This document shows positions 23,946 through 36,011 of a stretch of DNA of 64,000 nucleotides, piece by piece. The notes beneath the pieces are model-generated. The model saw only the letters and a list, made by a program, of their open reading frames with translations, ran no database searches and had not been told where the DNA came from. The translations under genes were made by a program, and so were the position numbers. Every line of letters begins with the position of its first letter. The first letter of the stretch is position 1. Origin of the DNA: Anastrepha obliqua (taxonomy: Eukaryota; Arthropoda; Insecta; Diptera; Tephritidae); NCBI RefSeq assembly GCF_027943255.1, contig NC_072893.1, forward strand, positions 62,156,001 through 62,220,000. The letters run 5' to 3'.

Positions 23946-24221
23946 CAAATTTTCTTTTCGAATGCAGTTAAAATTAGCACAATTTTGTATAGATCGCGCT
24001 CTATTTATCACTAATGAAAAATCAAATTTGCACTATTTCAACTATTCAGAATACGCAAGTGGAATATCTCCATTACCATCGAAATCAGAGGAATAATTAT
24101 TCCGAAAAAAATTGGCCCCATCAGTTTATTCAATGATAAGAGATGATAACTTTTCAAAATTTACTTTTTCAGCTCAACTATAATATATTTTTTACATACG
24201 CGTTAGAACTGTGTGCAGTTA

Positions 24222-25412
24222 CAGGGTCCGGCACTCGAAGTGTTACCAATTAAAAAGGCCATAAATTTTGTTTGGAAAATTACTTTTATTCAATTCAAAG
24301 TAAAAAAGTGTGACAATAATACAAAATTAAGAAACAATTTCCTTTTGCCCGATATGACCAGCTTTTGCCTTAACTATGGCCTTGAGACGGGCCAGGAACA
24401 AATCGCAAGCTGCCCGAATCTGACTTGCTGGTATTTTGGCCCACTCGCAGGCAATGGCTTTTTCTCAGCGCCTCGAGCGCCTTTTAGTTCGGACCTCCAA
24501 TGGCTCGAAGAGAAAAATCTATGACATTCAAGTCTAAACGTAGTTTTTTAGCCATTCTCGATTCACTCGAGCTCTGTGAGCCGGTGTTGAAGTTGAGTCC
24601 TCTTGAAACGTCCATGATATGCCACTGAAATCTTTGTCTACCCATGGCTTCAAAGCAACCACCAGAATATATTTCCGATAATATTTCGCATTTACCTCAA
24701 CGCCAGGCTCGACAAAAAGGATTGGAGAGCGTCCATCTGCGCTTACAGCGGCGCAAACCATTACCTGTGGCGGGTGCTGCCTCCTGGTGGCCACTCGATG
24801 GCTCAAATTCTCGTACGAATGGTCGGTTAAATAAACTTTATCGTTTGAGAGTTTACGAATTGTTCAATTTGAAAAATTTTCTCTTCAGAAAACACAATGT
24901 TCGGAAATTGACCGCTTTCGGCCAAACGAAGCAACTCCTTCGCTCTCTCAAGTCTGATTGTTGCTGCTTTGGTGTGAGATCATGCGCCTTATAGATTTTG
25001 TAATGCTTGACTTTGAGATCATTTTTTAGTAATGGGCGGATGTTATGCTCTGATATTTGCAATTAATTCGCCATTTGATTGGCACTTCGACGGAGATTTC
25101 GCTCAAGTCACTTCTTCACTTTGTGAACGATTTCGCGTGACGTTGCAGAATTTTGATGACCATGTCACGTCGAGATACTACCAGTAATGGTGCGATAAAC
25201 GAAAACTTTATTTACTTTGCTGGTTGTGTTTTTCTTGACAAATATAATGCAATCACACTGTTGCGTTTTCGCGTTTACTCTCGGCGAAATGCTTCCTCGC
25301 GCTTGTAAGCAATACTCTGGACTGCCATTTAGCCAACTAAAAGACAGCTGATGCCCGTGCATTAGCTGCGCGAGCGGTCTGAAGTTGGTTGCACTTCAAG
25401 TGCCAGACCCTG
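24222..25412 (-). mobile_element. maT-like (DD37D) Tc1/mariner element, dead
   Basis: A 1191-bp element with TA at both borders (24220-24221 and 25413-25414). Ends are CAGGGTCCGGCACTCGAAGT and the inverse ACTTCAAGTGCCAGACCCTG. The transposase is on the minus strand in at least four frames. In order: LLKNDLKVKHYKIYKAHDLTP (around 25000), FLKRKFFKLNN-type frameshifted text, NLSHRVATRRQHPPQVMVCA and SADGRSPILFVEPGV, then WTFQEDS with the second catalytic Asp and ARVNREWLKNYV. After a stop near 24534 the third-Asp block is not readable. The protein style (QDSAPSHKARV...WLKNN) is that of DD37D elements known as maT; the spacing itself cannot be measured because the third Asp is lost. Confidence 0.85.
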
Positions 25413-26126
25413 TATGGCATCGTAAATATTATATAATATTTGTTTTACTTTCTTCTGCGGTGGAAAACTTTTTTCTTCGACATCTATGTTGCATTCTACA
25501 TATAATGGGCTAATAAACAGCACACTTTTTTTTTGACGTCCTTCAAATGCAAAGAGGACTTTAAATCGCCCTTTGACACGATAAAATTTATTGGCATTCA
25601 TAGTCAGATATTTGAGAAATTTTCAGAATTTGGTATTGCTCCTAAAATACACTATCTGAGCAACGGGTAACCAGCATTAAAAGTTCTTATACTCTTGGAG
25701 GCCAGTTTTAATTGCAAAAATAATAAAATTTTACCTATTAAAAACAAGCCGTGCCAACTGGGTATCCCCTGCTTCATTTGCCAAAGAAGCTCTGTTTACC
25801 GGGTAAAATGCGGTATAGCTTTTCCATCTGCGTGTACGAAATGCTTCGCCCACCTGAAAGCCTAGAGGCAAAGCCGACAACCCCGCAACCAGACTCGGAT
25901 GCGAATGTCTAATTTCCTACCCATCTTAAACCCCCTCGATTAACGAAACCAAAGAAAGCAATATAAAAAGTGAATTCAGGAGAATATATGCAAGTGCATC
26001 TAATATTGAAACACCAACTTATATTCCCAATGAAATATCTGGGGTAGTACATTCCAGTGAGGGAGCAATCAACTCAAAAACAGTAAATTTTGTTGTTAAA
26101 CAATGTTTTGGTTCTATATTCAAATG
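25413..26126. other. Non-coding spacer
   Basis: No recognised gene. Bases 25740-25910 contain a Cys-rich reading (CFICQRSSVY...CTKCFAHL) that loosely recalls a LINE gag zinc knuckle but is too weak to call. Confidence 0.35.
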
Positions 26127-26634
26127 GAAGGCAAAGTCCAAAATACACATAGACAAGACTGGCGTCAAATGTTTTCAAAGAGTTAGTACGTTGAAAGTTA
26201 CATCCTTAGCTGACTTCCAGTGGAAGCTTGGAGAGTTACTAAGGACCAAAACTTATTCAGAATTCAACATTTGAAAAACTTCATTAAAGAGGCGAGAAAA
26301 GACGAAAACTTCCTTTACAATTTTGTAACTGGTGATGAAACGTGGTGTTTCCAACATGAACCTCAAACTAAGCGTCAAAGTGCCGAATGGAAGGCCCCAG
26401 ACGAGCCACCACTCAAAAACTCGCCTTTGGAGACGTCAAAAATCAAGTCGATGCTCATTTATTTTTACGATTCCAAGGGAATTGTCCACAATGAGTTCGG
26501 GCCAACGGGCCAAACCGTCAATGCAATTTTCTATCTTGGCGTTTGTTGCATCGCATTCGTTGAATTTGCCCTGAACACCGCGAATAAGGAAGCTGGCGCT
26601 TATTGCAGTCTTGTTTATTTTGGATTTCACCTCG
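26127..26634 (+). mobile_element. DD34D mariner deletion derivative
   Basis: A ~508-bp sister of the element at 19907-21129, with the same ends (AAGTCCAAAATACAC on the left; TTATTTTGGATTTCACCTCG on the right). The open frame keeps HLKNFIKEARKDENFLYNF, the first catalytic Asp in VTGDETWCF and the block RQSAEWKAPDEPP, then GIVHNEFGPTGQTVNAIFY. Coding then jumps to the end of the element. The N-terminal DNA-binding region and the second and third Asp are absent. It is better preserved in the retained part than the longer copy (GDETWCF intact versus GDETRCF plus stop). Confidence 0.88.
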
Positions 26635-27205
26635 TAGGACTGACCACCCTTCAGAGCTCGAAATTCCCTTCAAAGATGGTACTTCTCCAGCTCATTCATT
26701 CAAGGCAAGCGCTAGTCGCCTCAGCAAGTTAAATTTGGGTGGGCTGTCGGTGACTCAGAAGCGTGACTAACTTAAGTGGGATCAAAAATGATTGGGTCTC
26801 CAAAAAAATGTAGATGTATATTCTATTATACTAAAATAAAAAATAAAAAGAAGAAAGTGTGTGGTAGTTCACGGAACCCGCACGATTGAAGTGAAACTTC
26901 TTTTATCAACAAATCAATAATTTAACTATTATTTCAATATAATGCATGCAGAAGTCATGGAAAGCATGGAATGGAATTTTATTAAACAGAATTATTTATT
27001 TATTTTAATATAAAAAGAAATGAATTTATTGTACTCAATTACATTTGGTTCTCGGCATTGTCATTATCATTATTGGATTCGTTTTCCAAAAATGAAACAA
27101 GGGCTTTATGGTAACTGAAATACGTAAAAAATGATCTACATTCTAATCTATCAAGGTATCGATGAAATACTGCATCAATGGTAGTTCCGCATCTTGTTGT
27201 TGGTA

Positions 27206-27346
27206 CTACAAATTATCACTTATCGTACAACCGGAGGATTCACTGTCACGGTGTTCAACAGTAGCTCTTAATTTTTTACGCTCCAAATACTCACGTTGCC
27301 GTTCAGCACCTGTTTTCGGTTTCCGTTTTTGTTGATTTGATGCCAT
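27206..27346 (-). CDS. Small basic ORF inside the inverted-repeat element
   Basis: Starts at ATG 27344-27346 and stops with TAG at 27206-27208; 46 codons. The protein opens MASNQQKRKPKTGAERQREY and continues LERKKLRAT. This highly charged, helical stretch resembles N-terminal segments (AERQREYRERKK) I have seen in transposon-linked hypothetical proteins of insects. The reading frame after the stop (QQQDAELPLMQYFID) also looks protein-like, so this may be the 5' part of a longer, broken gene. Function unknown. Confidence 0.45.
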   Translation of the reverse strand: MASNQQKRKPKTGAERQREYLERKKLRATVEHRDSESSGCTISDNL

Positions 27347-27554
27347 ATTTAACAGAAATCAATCAACAAAACAAAATATGTTTGTAAGATTTGCTCAAAA
27401 CTACACACACACTCTATGACGCGTCTCGCGTTACTAATATAATATTGTGTTTGGGATAACTGTCAACTGTTTCCACCGAAATGCGTTCGCAAAGTGTATG
27501 GTCTTTGGTATGGTAAACAGATTTATGATACATTATTTTGCGGCGACAGCACAG

Positions 27555-27639
27555 CGCGATAGCCCAGCGGCTAGCAATGTGGGCTTCCGATCCGAAATCC
27601 TTGGTTCGAATCACAAGAAAATTTTTTTTTTTTTTTTTT
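27555..27639 (+). repeat. tRNA-like sequence followed by a T run
   Basis: An A-box-like TAGCCCAGCGGCTAGC (27560) and a B box GGTTCGAATCA (27603-27613) are about 43 bases apart, matching RNA polymerase III internal promoters. CTTG and CAAG flank the B box as a partial T stem. A run of 18 T (27622-27639) follows. It is not the head of the window's main SINE, whose A box differs. A full cloverleaf does not close cleanly, so this is a tRNA pseudogene or the head of a second SINE type. Confidence 0.55.
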
Positions 27640-27679
27640 ATACATTTATTTCATTTTGTTTTATGATATGTTTATGAGC

Positions 27680-27853
27680 AGATTTTTTTCATGGCAGAAA
27701 TACACTCGGAGGTTTGCCATTGCCTGCCGAGGGGCGACCGCTATTAGAAAAATGTTTTCATTAATTTTGCTTTCACCGAGATTCGAACCAACGACCTCTC
27801 TGTGAATTCCGAATGGTGATCACGCACCAACCCACTCGGCTACGGCGGCCGTC
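27680..27853 (-). repeat. tRNA-derived SINE, 5' two thirds
   Basis: On the minus strand the head GGCCGCCGTAGCCGAGTGGG, B box TGGTTCGAATCTCGG and the body (TAGCGGTCGCCCCTCGGCAG, CAAACCTCCGAGTGTATTTC) are all present and closer to a consensus than in other copies. The 3' part is cut off at about 27680. Confidence 0.85.
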
Positions 27854-28127
27854 AATCAAATGTCATATTTACAAATTACATTCGATAAGAATGCAATAAT
27901 AAACGACCGCATTACATTCACGACGACACGCCACGCCAGTCTTTTAACAGATGGCGCTGGCATAGCGTGAGTTTTACGTAGTTTAGCGTAGTTTTACTCC
28001 TCACAGCGTTTCATCCACGCCACGCTTTTAACAGATGGCGCTGGCGTAGCGTCACATGTAGATGAAACGCTATGGTTTTACTCCTCACAGCGTTTCATCC
28101 TTCGAGACAAAAGAAGTTTCACTTCAA

Positions 28128-30940
28128 AAAATATAAATTCTAAAAAGGACAAAAGTTATTTCACAATAAAAACTCTATATCAAAATTTTCAGCATTGAAT
28201 AAATTTTAAACTTTTTAAGTTTGTTTCAAAATTTGCTGAGTTTTCTTTTTATTACTCTGAAGCCTACACATAAGCCAATTTTTAGGAGAATTCCCTGCAA
28301 TATACGAAATACTTGACATGGAATCGTAAACTTATAACACTACTCGGCACTACCATAGTAAATGGGATCTTAAATTACAAGCTAAATTTTTTTATCAGGC
28401 GTAATTCTTTCTTACTGGATTGGCGGTATAACTAAAAAATTAATAATGTTGACAATATCAATCGTCCATACTAGAATCATATTATTATATGAATTATTTC
28501 GTATGGTTTTGATTAAAAAACTGAAAAACACGATTTTTATAGTGTAAAATTCAAAACCGCGCGATTTTGTGAATTTTTTTATTCTAGTTCATAGAGAGAA
28601 GGGCCAAAATGGACAACACCGTGGAGGCCTAATTTTGAAATTATTAAAATTAATTTTTTTTTCATTTCTTTATGTAAAAGAAGTTAAATAAAAAGCTTAA
28701 AAATTTACATATCGTTTTTCATTTTTTTTTATTGTAAAAAAAAAAAATTCCTGAAAATACCCTAAATTTTCGAGCTCTAGACCACCGGGAGCCCTTAAAT
28801 TCAGAGTTCAGATGGAGACAGTGAAAATTATTATAACTTTTTTTTTTTTTGAGTTTTGTTTTTCTGTTAAAGATTTTAAAATCTTCACCCTTTTACGAAA
28901 TTACGTATCAAATTTCCTCTATGCGGCAAACAAAGTAGCGTCAATTTGCAGTCTTATCTACACAATTTCGACAGCTAAAAGCTTCATCTTTAGCTGCTAC
29001 TTATGTTAAAAGTAATAAAATGTTTTCCTTTAGCCGAGCGGATTACGGTTTTTGATTTTTTAAGCTCAGAACTGCATCATGTCGCAGTAATTAATATTTA
29101 GTAAATCCCTTTATTAAAAGTCTGCGAAACAAAATATTATTACATTGTAGTATTCAAAGTATTGAGCGGTTTAAATAGTAAATACAATTACAAAACTGTA
29201 CAAAAAGTAAAATTGAAAAATATTTCATTCCCTTTCTCAACAAAAAAACTCACCATATCCTACTTTGATGATAGCCCATGGCGTATACGCAACATTGCAC
29301 AAAACAACAAAGCCACTTAATCGAACAGATGTCTGATAAACGCCAAAACAAAATACCCATTGACTTACTTAATCGCATAATAAGCTCGAACAGACTTCAT
29401 TGAAAAGTTTGACGCCGCTACGCCTAAATGTATCTCCAAATCAAAATTGTTGTGTCTACAAATACACAAGCAGCGAATACGTCATATTATTTGAGGTGGT
29501 GAGCTTGTCGGCACTACAATTCAGCACTAAACTGCTGCGAGTAATCATGAACAAAGAAAAAAAAAAACAAAAACAAAAAATAATGTCATACACTTCAGTG
29601 CACTTTGACAGTCAATAATCAATGGAGCTTACATGTTTCGACAAACACACACACACACACACATATGTGTATACAGATGCTTGTCATGTGCAAGCACAAC
29701 CATGCGGATCATCGATTTTGAATCAAAGCATAAGCACCGTTGGTGTGGACCTTTTTAAATAGTAGGTTTGTGTAGGGTAGAATTACGTAAGTATGTGAGT
29801 GTGTAGGTAAATCGCGTCACAAAGGAGATCAGTTCAACGTTTGTAACAGAGTTCAACCGATGACGAGGCAGTAAATCAGATGGTTTACATGGTAACCGGA
29901 CCGGCATAAAATCGTAGATACGGTAGGTTAAAACCGAAGCCTGAAATCCCATGTTATTTAATACTCACTGCAAAAGCAGTTCATGCAGCTACAGTCATAT
30001 CCACATATATGATACTTAATAATACTTAATAATATACTCTCACGAACTTTATTTATCCCCGTTTCCTTTTTTCGTCCCATTTTCTGCTTTTCTGAGCGTG
30101 TGACATGTACGATATGCCTGGATCAAATACCTACACTACCTGAAATTGCGCTGTATCCCGTCAAAACACATTGATGCTTAGCCAATATACAGCTGATTAA
30201 ACAACTGCTTAAGCAGGTTGTGACAAGAAGTCAATCACGCGTACGGGAGAGCAGGCGAATATGCAATAGACAGGCGCAAGACAACCTAGCGAAAAGGCAG
30301 TCGCACACGTGAGTGACTTTTGCCTGTTGTGCTCATCCTATCTCTATGTATACTGTTTATGTGTACGAGGGTGTTTACGTGTACAAAATTTAATATACGC
30401 CTGTACAGTACAGTGCATAGATTAAGCAACTTTTTTCTTATAACTAAAGATTGACTTATATTTGGCTTCTATTTCTGTTTTCGGAAATGTGTTTTTATTA
30501 GTTTTTCACTCGCTGCATTTAGTTGATATTGCGAAGAATAACCGAAAATAACCATTACATATTATTCAAAAATTCACACGGCAAATATGAAATGTAATAT
30601 TATATAATATACTTATACATGCCACGTATTCCTCCCGTAAGCATAGGAAACATTACTTTTTTCCAATAATGCTTTTTTTTTTAATTTTCCCTTTCCCCTT
30701 GTTTGTGCACCTTGAGTAACTTAGTCTACAACAAAATTTATTAAGATAACTTTTTTTTTAATTTACTGTTTATTTTTATACTTACTTGCACTTTTATACT
30801 TTTTGCAATTTTATGTATGCTTGGAAGCCTTTTAAGCATTCATATTGGGTATGGGAATAAGCTTACGCGCTTTCTTAGTCAAAGTTATGAATTATTTAAA
30901 CAATTAAAAAATGTATGATATTATCTGAAGTACTCCTTCT
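28128..30940. other. Long non-coding stretch, probably host intron
   Basis: No recognised transposon or gene. Very AT-rich to about 29250, then mixed composition. A (AC)n microsatellite lies at about 29644-29662, and 30000-30035 has repeats of AATACTTAATAAT. Confidence 0.4.
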
Positions 30941-30941
30941 T

Positions 30942-31922
30942 TCATGCAGCATGAGGATTTCTCTGACGAAAAATTCGATATCTTTTGATTTGAAGGGAGA
31001 GCCAATTTGCGATGCTGTGGTAAGAAGTTACAGCTCTCCAACAAGGGTTGACTGCATTAATCGGAACAGATGATGCAATATCTGTGGAATACGGCGGGTG
31101 CTGCAAGATTTCCCAATTCAGTCCCTCCAAATATTTCTGGACAGATTTGGCAACGTGTGGCCTGGCGTTGTCAAGCAGCAAAATCATCTAAATCAGTTTG
31201 TCATGTCTACCGTCCCATTCCGGCCGCTTTTCTTTGAGAGGTCGAATCCAACGCATTAGCTGTGGTCGGTAACTATCGCCAGCGATAGTTTCATATGGTT
31301 TAAGGAGTTCATAATAGATGAGACCCTTCGGATCCCACCAGATGCACAACGTAACCTTTGAAGCATGAATATTTTTTTCCACCTGTAAATGGACCTTGTT
31401 AGCCTGGCAGACTCCAACAAATTCGACTTTTGGGGTTATCATAATTGTTTAATTTTTCATCACCAGTGACGATGCGATGCAGAAAACCTTTTCTTTTCTG
31501 TCGTTCAAAAAGCATCTCACACGTCACCAAACGTACCTCGATATCCCTCTCCCTCAATTGATGTTGCACCCAGTTACCTGCTTTCTGGTCCATATCTATC
31601 GCATGCAAACGTTAACCGATAGTTGAGCTGTCAACATCCAACTTTTCAGACATATAATCCAGAGTTCGACAAATGTCTTCATGCAATAGTTGTTGTGGTT
31701 GAGTATCTTCGAGTTTTTTCGGTGCCCCTTCGCGATCTTTATCGCTCACCTCGAAATTGCCACTTTGGAGGTCGATGCCTTTTTACAAGTTGTATTTGAT
31801 GGAGCGTGATTACCGTAAATATTGGTCAATATACGACCCGTTTCAGCTGCACTTTTCTTTAAAAGGTAATAAAGAAGCATGACTTCTCGCAAATGCTTTT
31901 TTAGCGGGACGAACCTAGACAT
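30942..31922 (-). mobile_element. DD34D mariner transposase, decayed
   Basis: The minus strand starts at ATG 31920-31922 (MSRFVPLKKHLREVMLLYY) and passes through several frames: the N-terminal helix-turn-helix (SAAETGRILTNIYG), then LVTCEMLFERQKRKGFLHR and the first Asp in IVTGDEKLNNYDN (Trp of the usual GDEKW replaced). Next come VTLCIWWDPKGLIYYELL, KEKRPEW and the second Asp in LLLDNARPHVA. The third-Asp block is damaged: HPPYSTDIASS is followed by a small deletion that removes the DYHL part. A C-terminal piece (around 30950-31010) remains. Terminal repeats not identified. Confidence 0.82.
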
Positions 31923-32152
31923 TTTTGACCTCAGATAAAATAGGATCTTTACGCTGCAAACGAATATTAACTACTGCGACCGAGGCCACGTATATACACC
32001 TTTAAGTCACCAGTGTAGTACTAGAGCGAACGCAAAGATAGTATCAGCAGCGACATCTCTTTACGATGGCAGAAACTTATTGCCACACCCAATACCTGTA
32101 GGCACTGAACAAAAATTGATAGAATTGATAGAAAATTTGGAAATAACTGAAT

Positions 32153-32430
32153 ATAAAGGCTTCAGTAGCTGAATGGGTTGGTGCGTGACTACAATTCGGA
32201 AGTACGTAAGTTCGAATCCCCGTGCATGAAATAGCAATAGATAGAAACAGTTTTTTCTAATAGCGGTCGCTCCTCGGAAAGCAATGGCAAACCTTCAAGT
32301 ATATTTCTGCCATCCTGCTATCCCCAAACATCCCCTTAAAAACCATTTGCGTTCGGAGTCGGCTTAAAACTGTAGGTAGGAGGAGCAACTTAGCTAAATA
32401 CCCAACAGAAGTGCACGCGCCAATTATTAA
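32153..32430 (+). repeat. tRNA-derived SINE, nearly full length
   Basis: Head with A-box-like GTAGCTGAATGGGTTGG and B box AGTTCGAATCCCCG; body TTTTTTCTAATAGCGGTCGC, GCAATGGCAAACCTTCAAG, GCGTTCGGAGTCGGCTTAAA; end CACGCGCCAATTATTAAG. Same family as 8482-8783. Confidence 0.88.
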
Positions 32431-33908
32431 GTTTTATTTAATTTGAATCTTAAAATTTCTTCTCGAGTATTAAGACACTTTGGACTTCTTTTTGTTTTAA
32501 AACAATCTAAAAGGAATTACGAACTTAATGAAACATCTCGATCCATATTAAAAGATTTGTGCCTTAATCCCAGCGTTCTTACATACCGGGCTCGCTTTCT
32601 ATTCGTTATTCATTACAAAATCCTACTAGCCGCTCTCAATAAATGATTGCCAATGGCATATCTGTGGCTTTTATTCAGCTAATGAATTTTTTGTATAGCT
32701 GGACAGTTTTAGATGTCCGCTTTGGCTCAGCGCCAGGAAAGGAAATGATTGGCATGTCAAAATAAATTAGGCACAAGAAATACTCGTACAACAACATACA
32801 ATAGAAATAATTAATTCAGAATTTGATATTTTCTGTTTGCTAAATTATTTTGCATATTTGAGTTTGAAAGCAGCAACGACGAATCAATGTCTACTCTACC
32901 GACTTCGGTTTCAGATTATGGTTTTCTAATTTGCATAAGAATCCCATTGGCATTTTTCAAGGACGTGAATGTGCAATAGACTTCGTGTGCAAGCGTTGTA
33001 AATAACAGAATGTAAAATCCTTTATCTTAGTAAAAGTTGTCGCACACACACAAGTACATGCATACACATATATTTGCCTTGCTATATATTTACGTAACCA
33101 CAGCTGCACACACACGTGCACAGATATATGAAAATAGTACATTTACATTCCTTTTGCACTAATCTATACATTAGTTGGCGGTGGTCTGCATAAATTAGCA
33201 TAAGTAGCGGTAGTTATTGCCGAACGATTGTGTTCTTTATTTAGATTACACAACTACACTTGTAAATTTCTTACGATATTTGTATTGGAAAATTTGCATT
33301 TTTTTGGCATTTTCGGTATTCGTGAAATCGTCAAGGAAGAAATGGCTATCTTTATTTTTTATTGAAATGTTGATTATTTGGTTGCAATTGGCCAAGAAAA
33401 ATGAATCGAAAGTACACAAAATTTGCATATTTTTCCAATGTCGTGAAATAAATTTTTCTGTAATTTTTATATAAAAAAAGTTATTTATTTACATGTTAAC
33501 TGACCTTAGTGGAATTTCTATCGAATCAGAATTCTGTTAGTGAACTTAAGCTTAACTATCGCAACCCAAAATTTGAGTAAAATTTCTTCTATAACTCTTC
33601 AATGAATTATTTATTTGGAAGCAGTTCATATTTTTCCCTACTCTGAGATGTTATCCTTTCGCAAGAAGCTGAAATGGATAGCAAATCATTGTGCTGCGCG
33701 GCTTTCTTTACATCATAATTTCCAAAACTAATTCCACTTCCCTCGACGTATTTAGATTCCACAGTACTTTGTTTTTATAGTAATTTTTTTTGTTTGGAAA
33801 AAACCCATTAAAAATTATTTAAATAAATTTCGTAGGCGGGTATAAGATCCGAGCAGCGTAAGTTACGTAGTGTATACCACAAAAACACCTTGTGGAAATA
33901 TGGTACGC
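32431..33908. other. Non-coding DNA, probably host intron
   Basis: Several short open frames (for example 32443-32646 plus) without recognisable domain. CA-rich tracts at 33040-33125. Confidence 0.4.
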
Positions 33909-35065
33909 ATCAAAAAATAAAGAGAATTTTCATTTTTCTGAAGAAATATTTATTTATTTATCAATTTCTATTTACTCTTCTTCAAAGTAGTCCCCCTCAG
34001 CGTTTTTTCCAATCATCGAAGCAGTTCTGATATACACTTTTTGGTATGTACTTGAGTTCTCTCAGCGATTAGGCTTTTATATCCTCAATCGCCTTCCTTT
34101 CATTGGTCTCTTCAATCTTGTCAACAGGAAAATGGCGCAGGGGGCCAAATCTGGTGAATACGGTGACTGAGGCATGATAACGGTGCTGTTTTGGCCAAAT
34201 AATCTCTCACAAGCAAAGACGAGTGAGCAAAAGCCATGCATTTTCTTCCAAAACTCCGGGCATTTTTTTCGTATTGTTTCACGCAAACGGCGCATAACTT
34301 CAAGATAATACTGTTTATTTGCCGTACGATCTTGTGGTAGGTGCACTACCTGATGCACTATGCCATGGTAATCGAAGAAAGCAGTGAGCAAAACCTTGAC
34401 ATTTGATCGAACTTGGACTCTACGGCGATTAGGCTTTGGTTTCGATGTCATATCCCCATGATTCGTCACCAGTTATGACCCTTCTAAGCAAATCTGAATC
34501 ATCGTTGACGTCATTCAACAATTCCTGCGCGATGCACATTCGTCGTTGTTTTTGGTCAAAACTCAGCAATTTTGGAACGAACTTCGCTGCCACGCGCTTC
34601 ATGCCCAAAATTTCCGAAAATATTGCATAGTATGAGCCAACCGATATACCGATATGCCGACATCCTCATAAACTTCTCTAATTGTGATTCGACGATTCTC
34701 CATAACAATTTTCTTCACTTTCTCAACATTTTCTTCGGTTGTTGATGTCCTGGGGTATCCAGAGCGAGCGGCGTCATTCAAATCTTTTCAACCTTCTGTT
34801 GTACCTCAACCTTCTGTTTGTACCACTTGTAAACATTTTTTTGACTCAGAGAACTCTCACCGTATGCCACTGTCACCATTTAAAGTATTTTTGAGCACTT
34901 AATTCCATTTTTTACACAAACTTTGATGCAACTTCATTGATCAATTTTTTTTATTGCTAAAACCGTGAACATATCCTCGAGACGAGTGCACCAATACAAA
35001 AAGTAATAGTCGCAAGTTGAATGCACGTAGTCTGCGAAACTTCAAAATTCACCTTATTTTTGAAC
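33909..35065 (-). mobile_element. DD34D mariner, near full length but dead
   Basis: Ends TCAAAAAATAAAGAGAATTTT (33910) and the inverse AAATTCACCTTATTTTTGAA (about 35045-35064) delimit ~1.16 kb. The minus-strand transposase starts near ATG 34908, is frameshifted, then reads NDAARSGYPRTSTTEENVEK, VKKIVMENRRITIREV. It continues with RVITGDESWG-type text holding the first Asp, then RSNVKVLLTAFFDYHGIVHQ. The HHDNAPAH block with the second Asp is deleted. In SPYSPDLAPCAIFLL the expected CD has become CA, so the third Asp is lost too. The tail is fused by another deletion (about 34000). It belongs to the same broad family as the copy at 56.0 kb. Confidence 0.88.
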
Positions 35066-35625
35066 ACAGATCGTATAGAAGTTTCAGGGTTTACGAGTCG
35101 GTAACTTCCGAATTGTGTCGCCTTACAAAACAATGCCTGAAAAACTACTTTGTAATAATAAAATTAATATATTCGGCGACCGTAAATTGTGAGTCAAAAA
35201 TTATTTCCAGAAAGCGGTAAGACTTAGAAAATTAATAGTAGCCTCAAACCGTTTAAGCTTTTTGGGTACCCCATCGATAGGAAAGCTACAAAATATTAGC
35301 GTAGGACTAACAATCGGTTGCCTACTGATTACCTAATGGGTCACAATAGACTATGCTTTCACAATCCGTCTTTAGGGCAGTCTACCGCGACAGATAGCTA
35401 GCTTTGCCTTGAGAATAAAATTTAGATGTACAGCGTTGGCCAGGCAGTGATTGAAGTACTTCAACTAAAGGATATATCGATAGATGCACCCAGAAGTTGT
35501 TTAAAAAATAAAAAGTATACGAATTTAGATTCTTTCAGGTTTCACTATTTTTATACCAAATACGGCTCTTATAATAATTATGTGTGAAAATGCCATCATC
35601 TAAAAGTCCACCATAAGATCGTCTA
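35066..35625. other. Non-coding spacer
   Basis: No recognised feature. Confidence 0.4.
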
Positions 35626-35629
35626 CAAA

Positions 35630-36005
35630 TCATTCTTGAGAACGTCGAAATACCGAGGTCTCTGATTTATTTTTCTTCTTTACATCTGTTTCTTTTGGAT
35701 GCTGTATAGCAGGCAAGAGAATTACTGCACGATTTTTTTCCGGAACATACGAAACCAGTGCCATTGTGAGACAAAGATTTTGCAACTTCAAGACTAGTAA
35801 ACCAATTATTAAACGTAGTATTTCTGTTACTTCGGAAGTATGGCTCACATAACTGGTTGACCATGTGCTAAATTTATATATAATGAAATTTTTATAATGA
35901 TTTTGTCCTTTTCAAAGATATGCTATACTATAAAGAGGGATCTAGATTTACTGTCACAGATCCACCAACTTGTATGCCGCATTTATCAGGTTGGCTGGGT
36001 GTATT
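35630..36005 (-). pseudogene. piggyBac transposase, C-terminal part
   Basis: Minus-strand readings in two frames: CDSKSR-like text near 35950, then NQLCEPYFRSNRNTTFNNWF and FTSLEVAKSL. The conserved piggyBac block is N-V-T-x-D-N-W-F-T-S, whose Asp is the second catalytic residue; here it is Asn (TFNNWFTS). Then, after a short deletion, LVSYVPEKNRAVILLPAI and HPKETD follow, the typical (L)VSY-PKK-K-V-LLS-MH stretch. The cysteine-rich C-terminus is not recognised. This is the third piece of an element whose other parts lie at 37742-38277 and 39542-39790. Confidence 0.8.
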
Positions 36006-36011
36006 TGGTTT

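Larger units (their letters stand above)
26886..28127. mobile_element. Unclassified DNA element with perfect 19-bp inverted ends
   Basis: The first 19 bases TTGAAGTGAAACTTCTTTT and the last 19 AAAAGAAGTTTCACTTCAA are exact inverse complements. Each end also contains a self-complementary core GAAGTGAAACTTC that could form a small hairpin. Inside are a 46-codon minus-strand ORF (27206-27346), a tRNA-like sequence with a T run (27555-27639), a minus-strand SINE (27680-27853) and an ~85-bp imperfect tandem duplication (27932-28100). I see no target-site duplication and no transposase. Terminal hairpins plus inner tandem repeats could fit a Helentron-type or a foldback element, but neither can be shown here. 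Confidence 0.6.

Noticed and set aside
25740..25910. Cys-rich reading that resembled a LINE gag zinc knuckle
   Set aside because: Cys/His spacing does not fit CX2CX4HX4C and the frame is broken; too little to claim.
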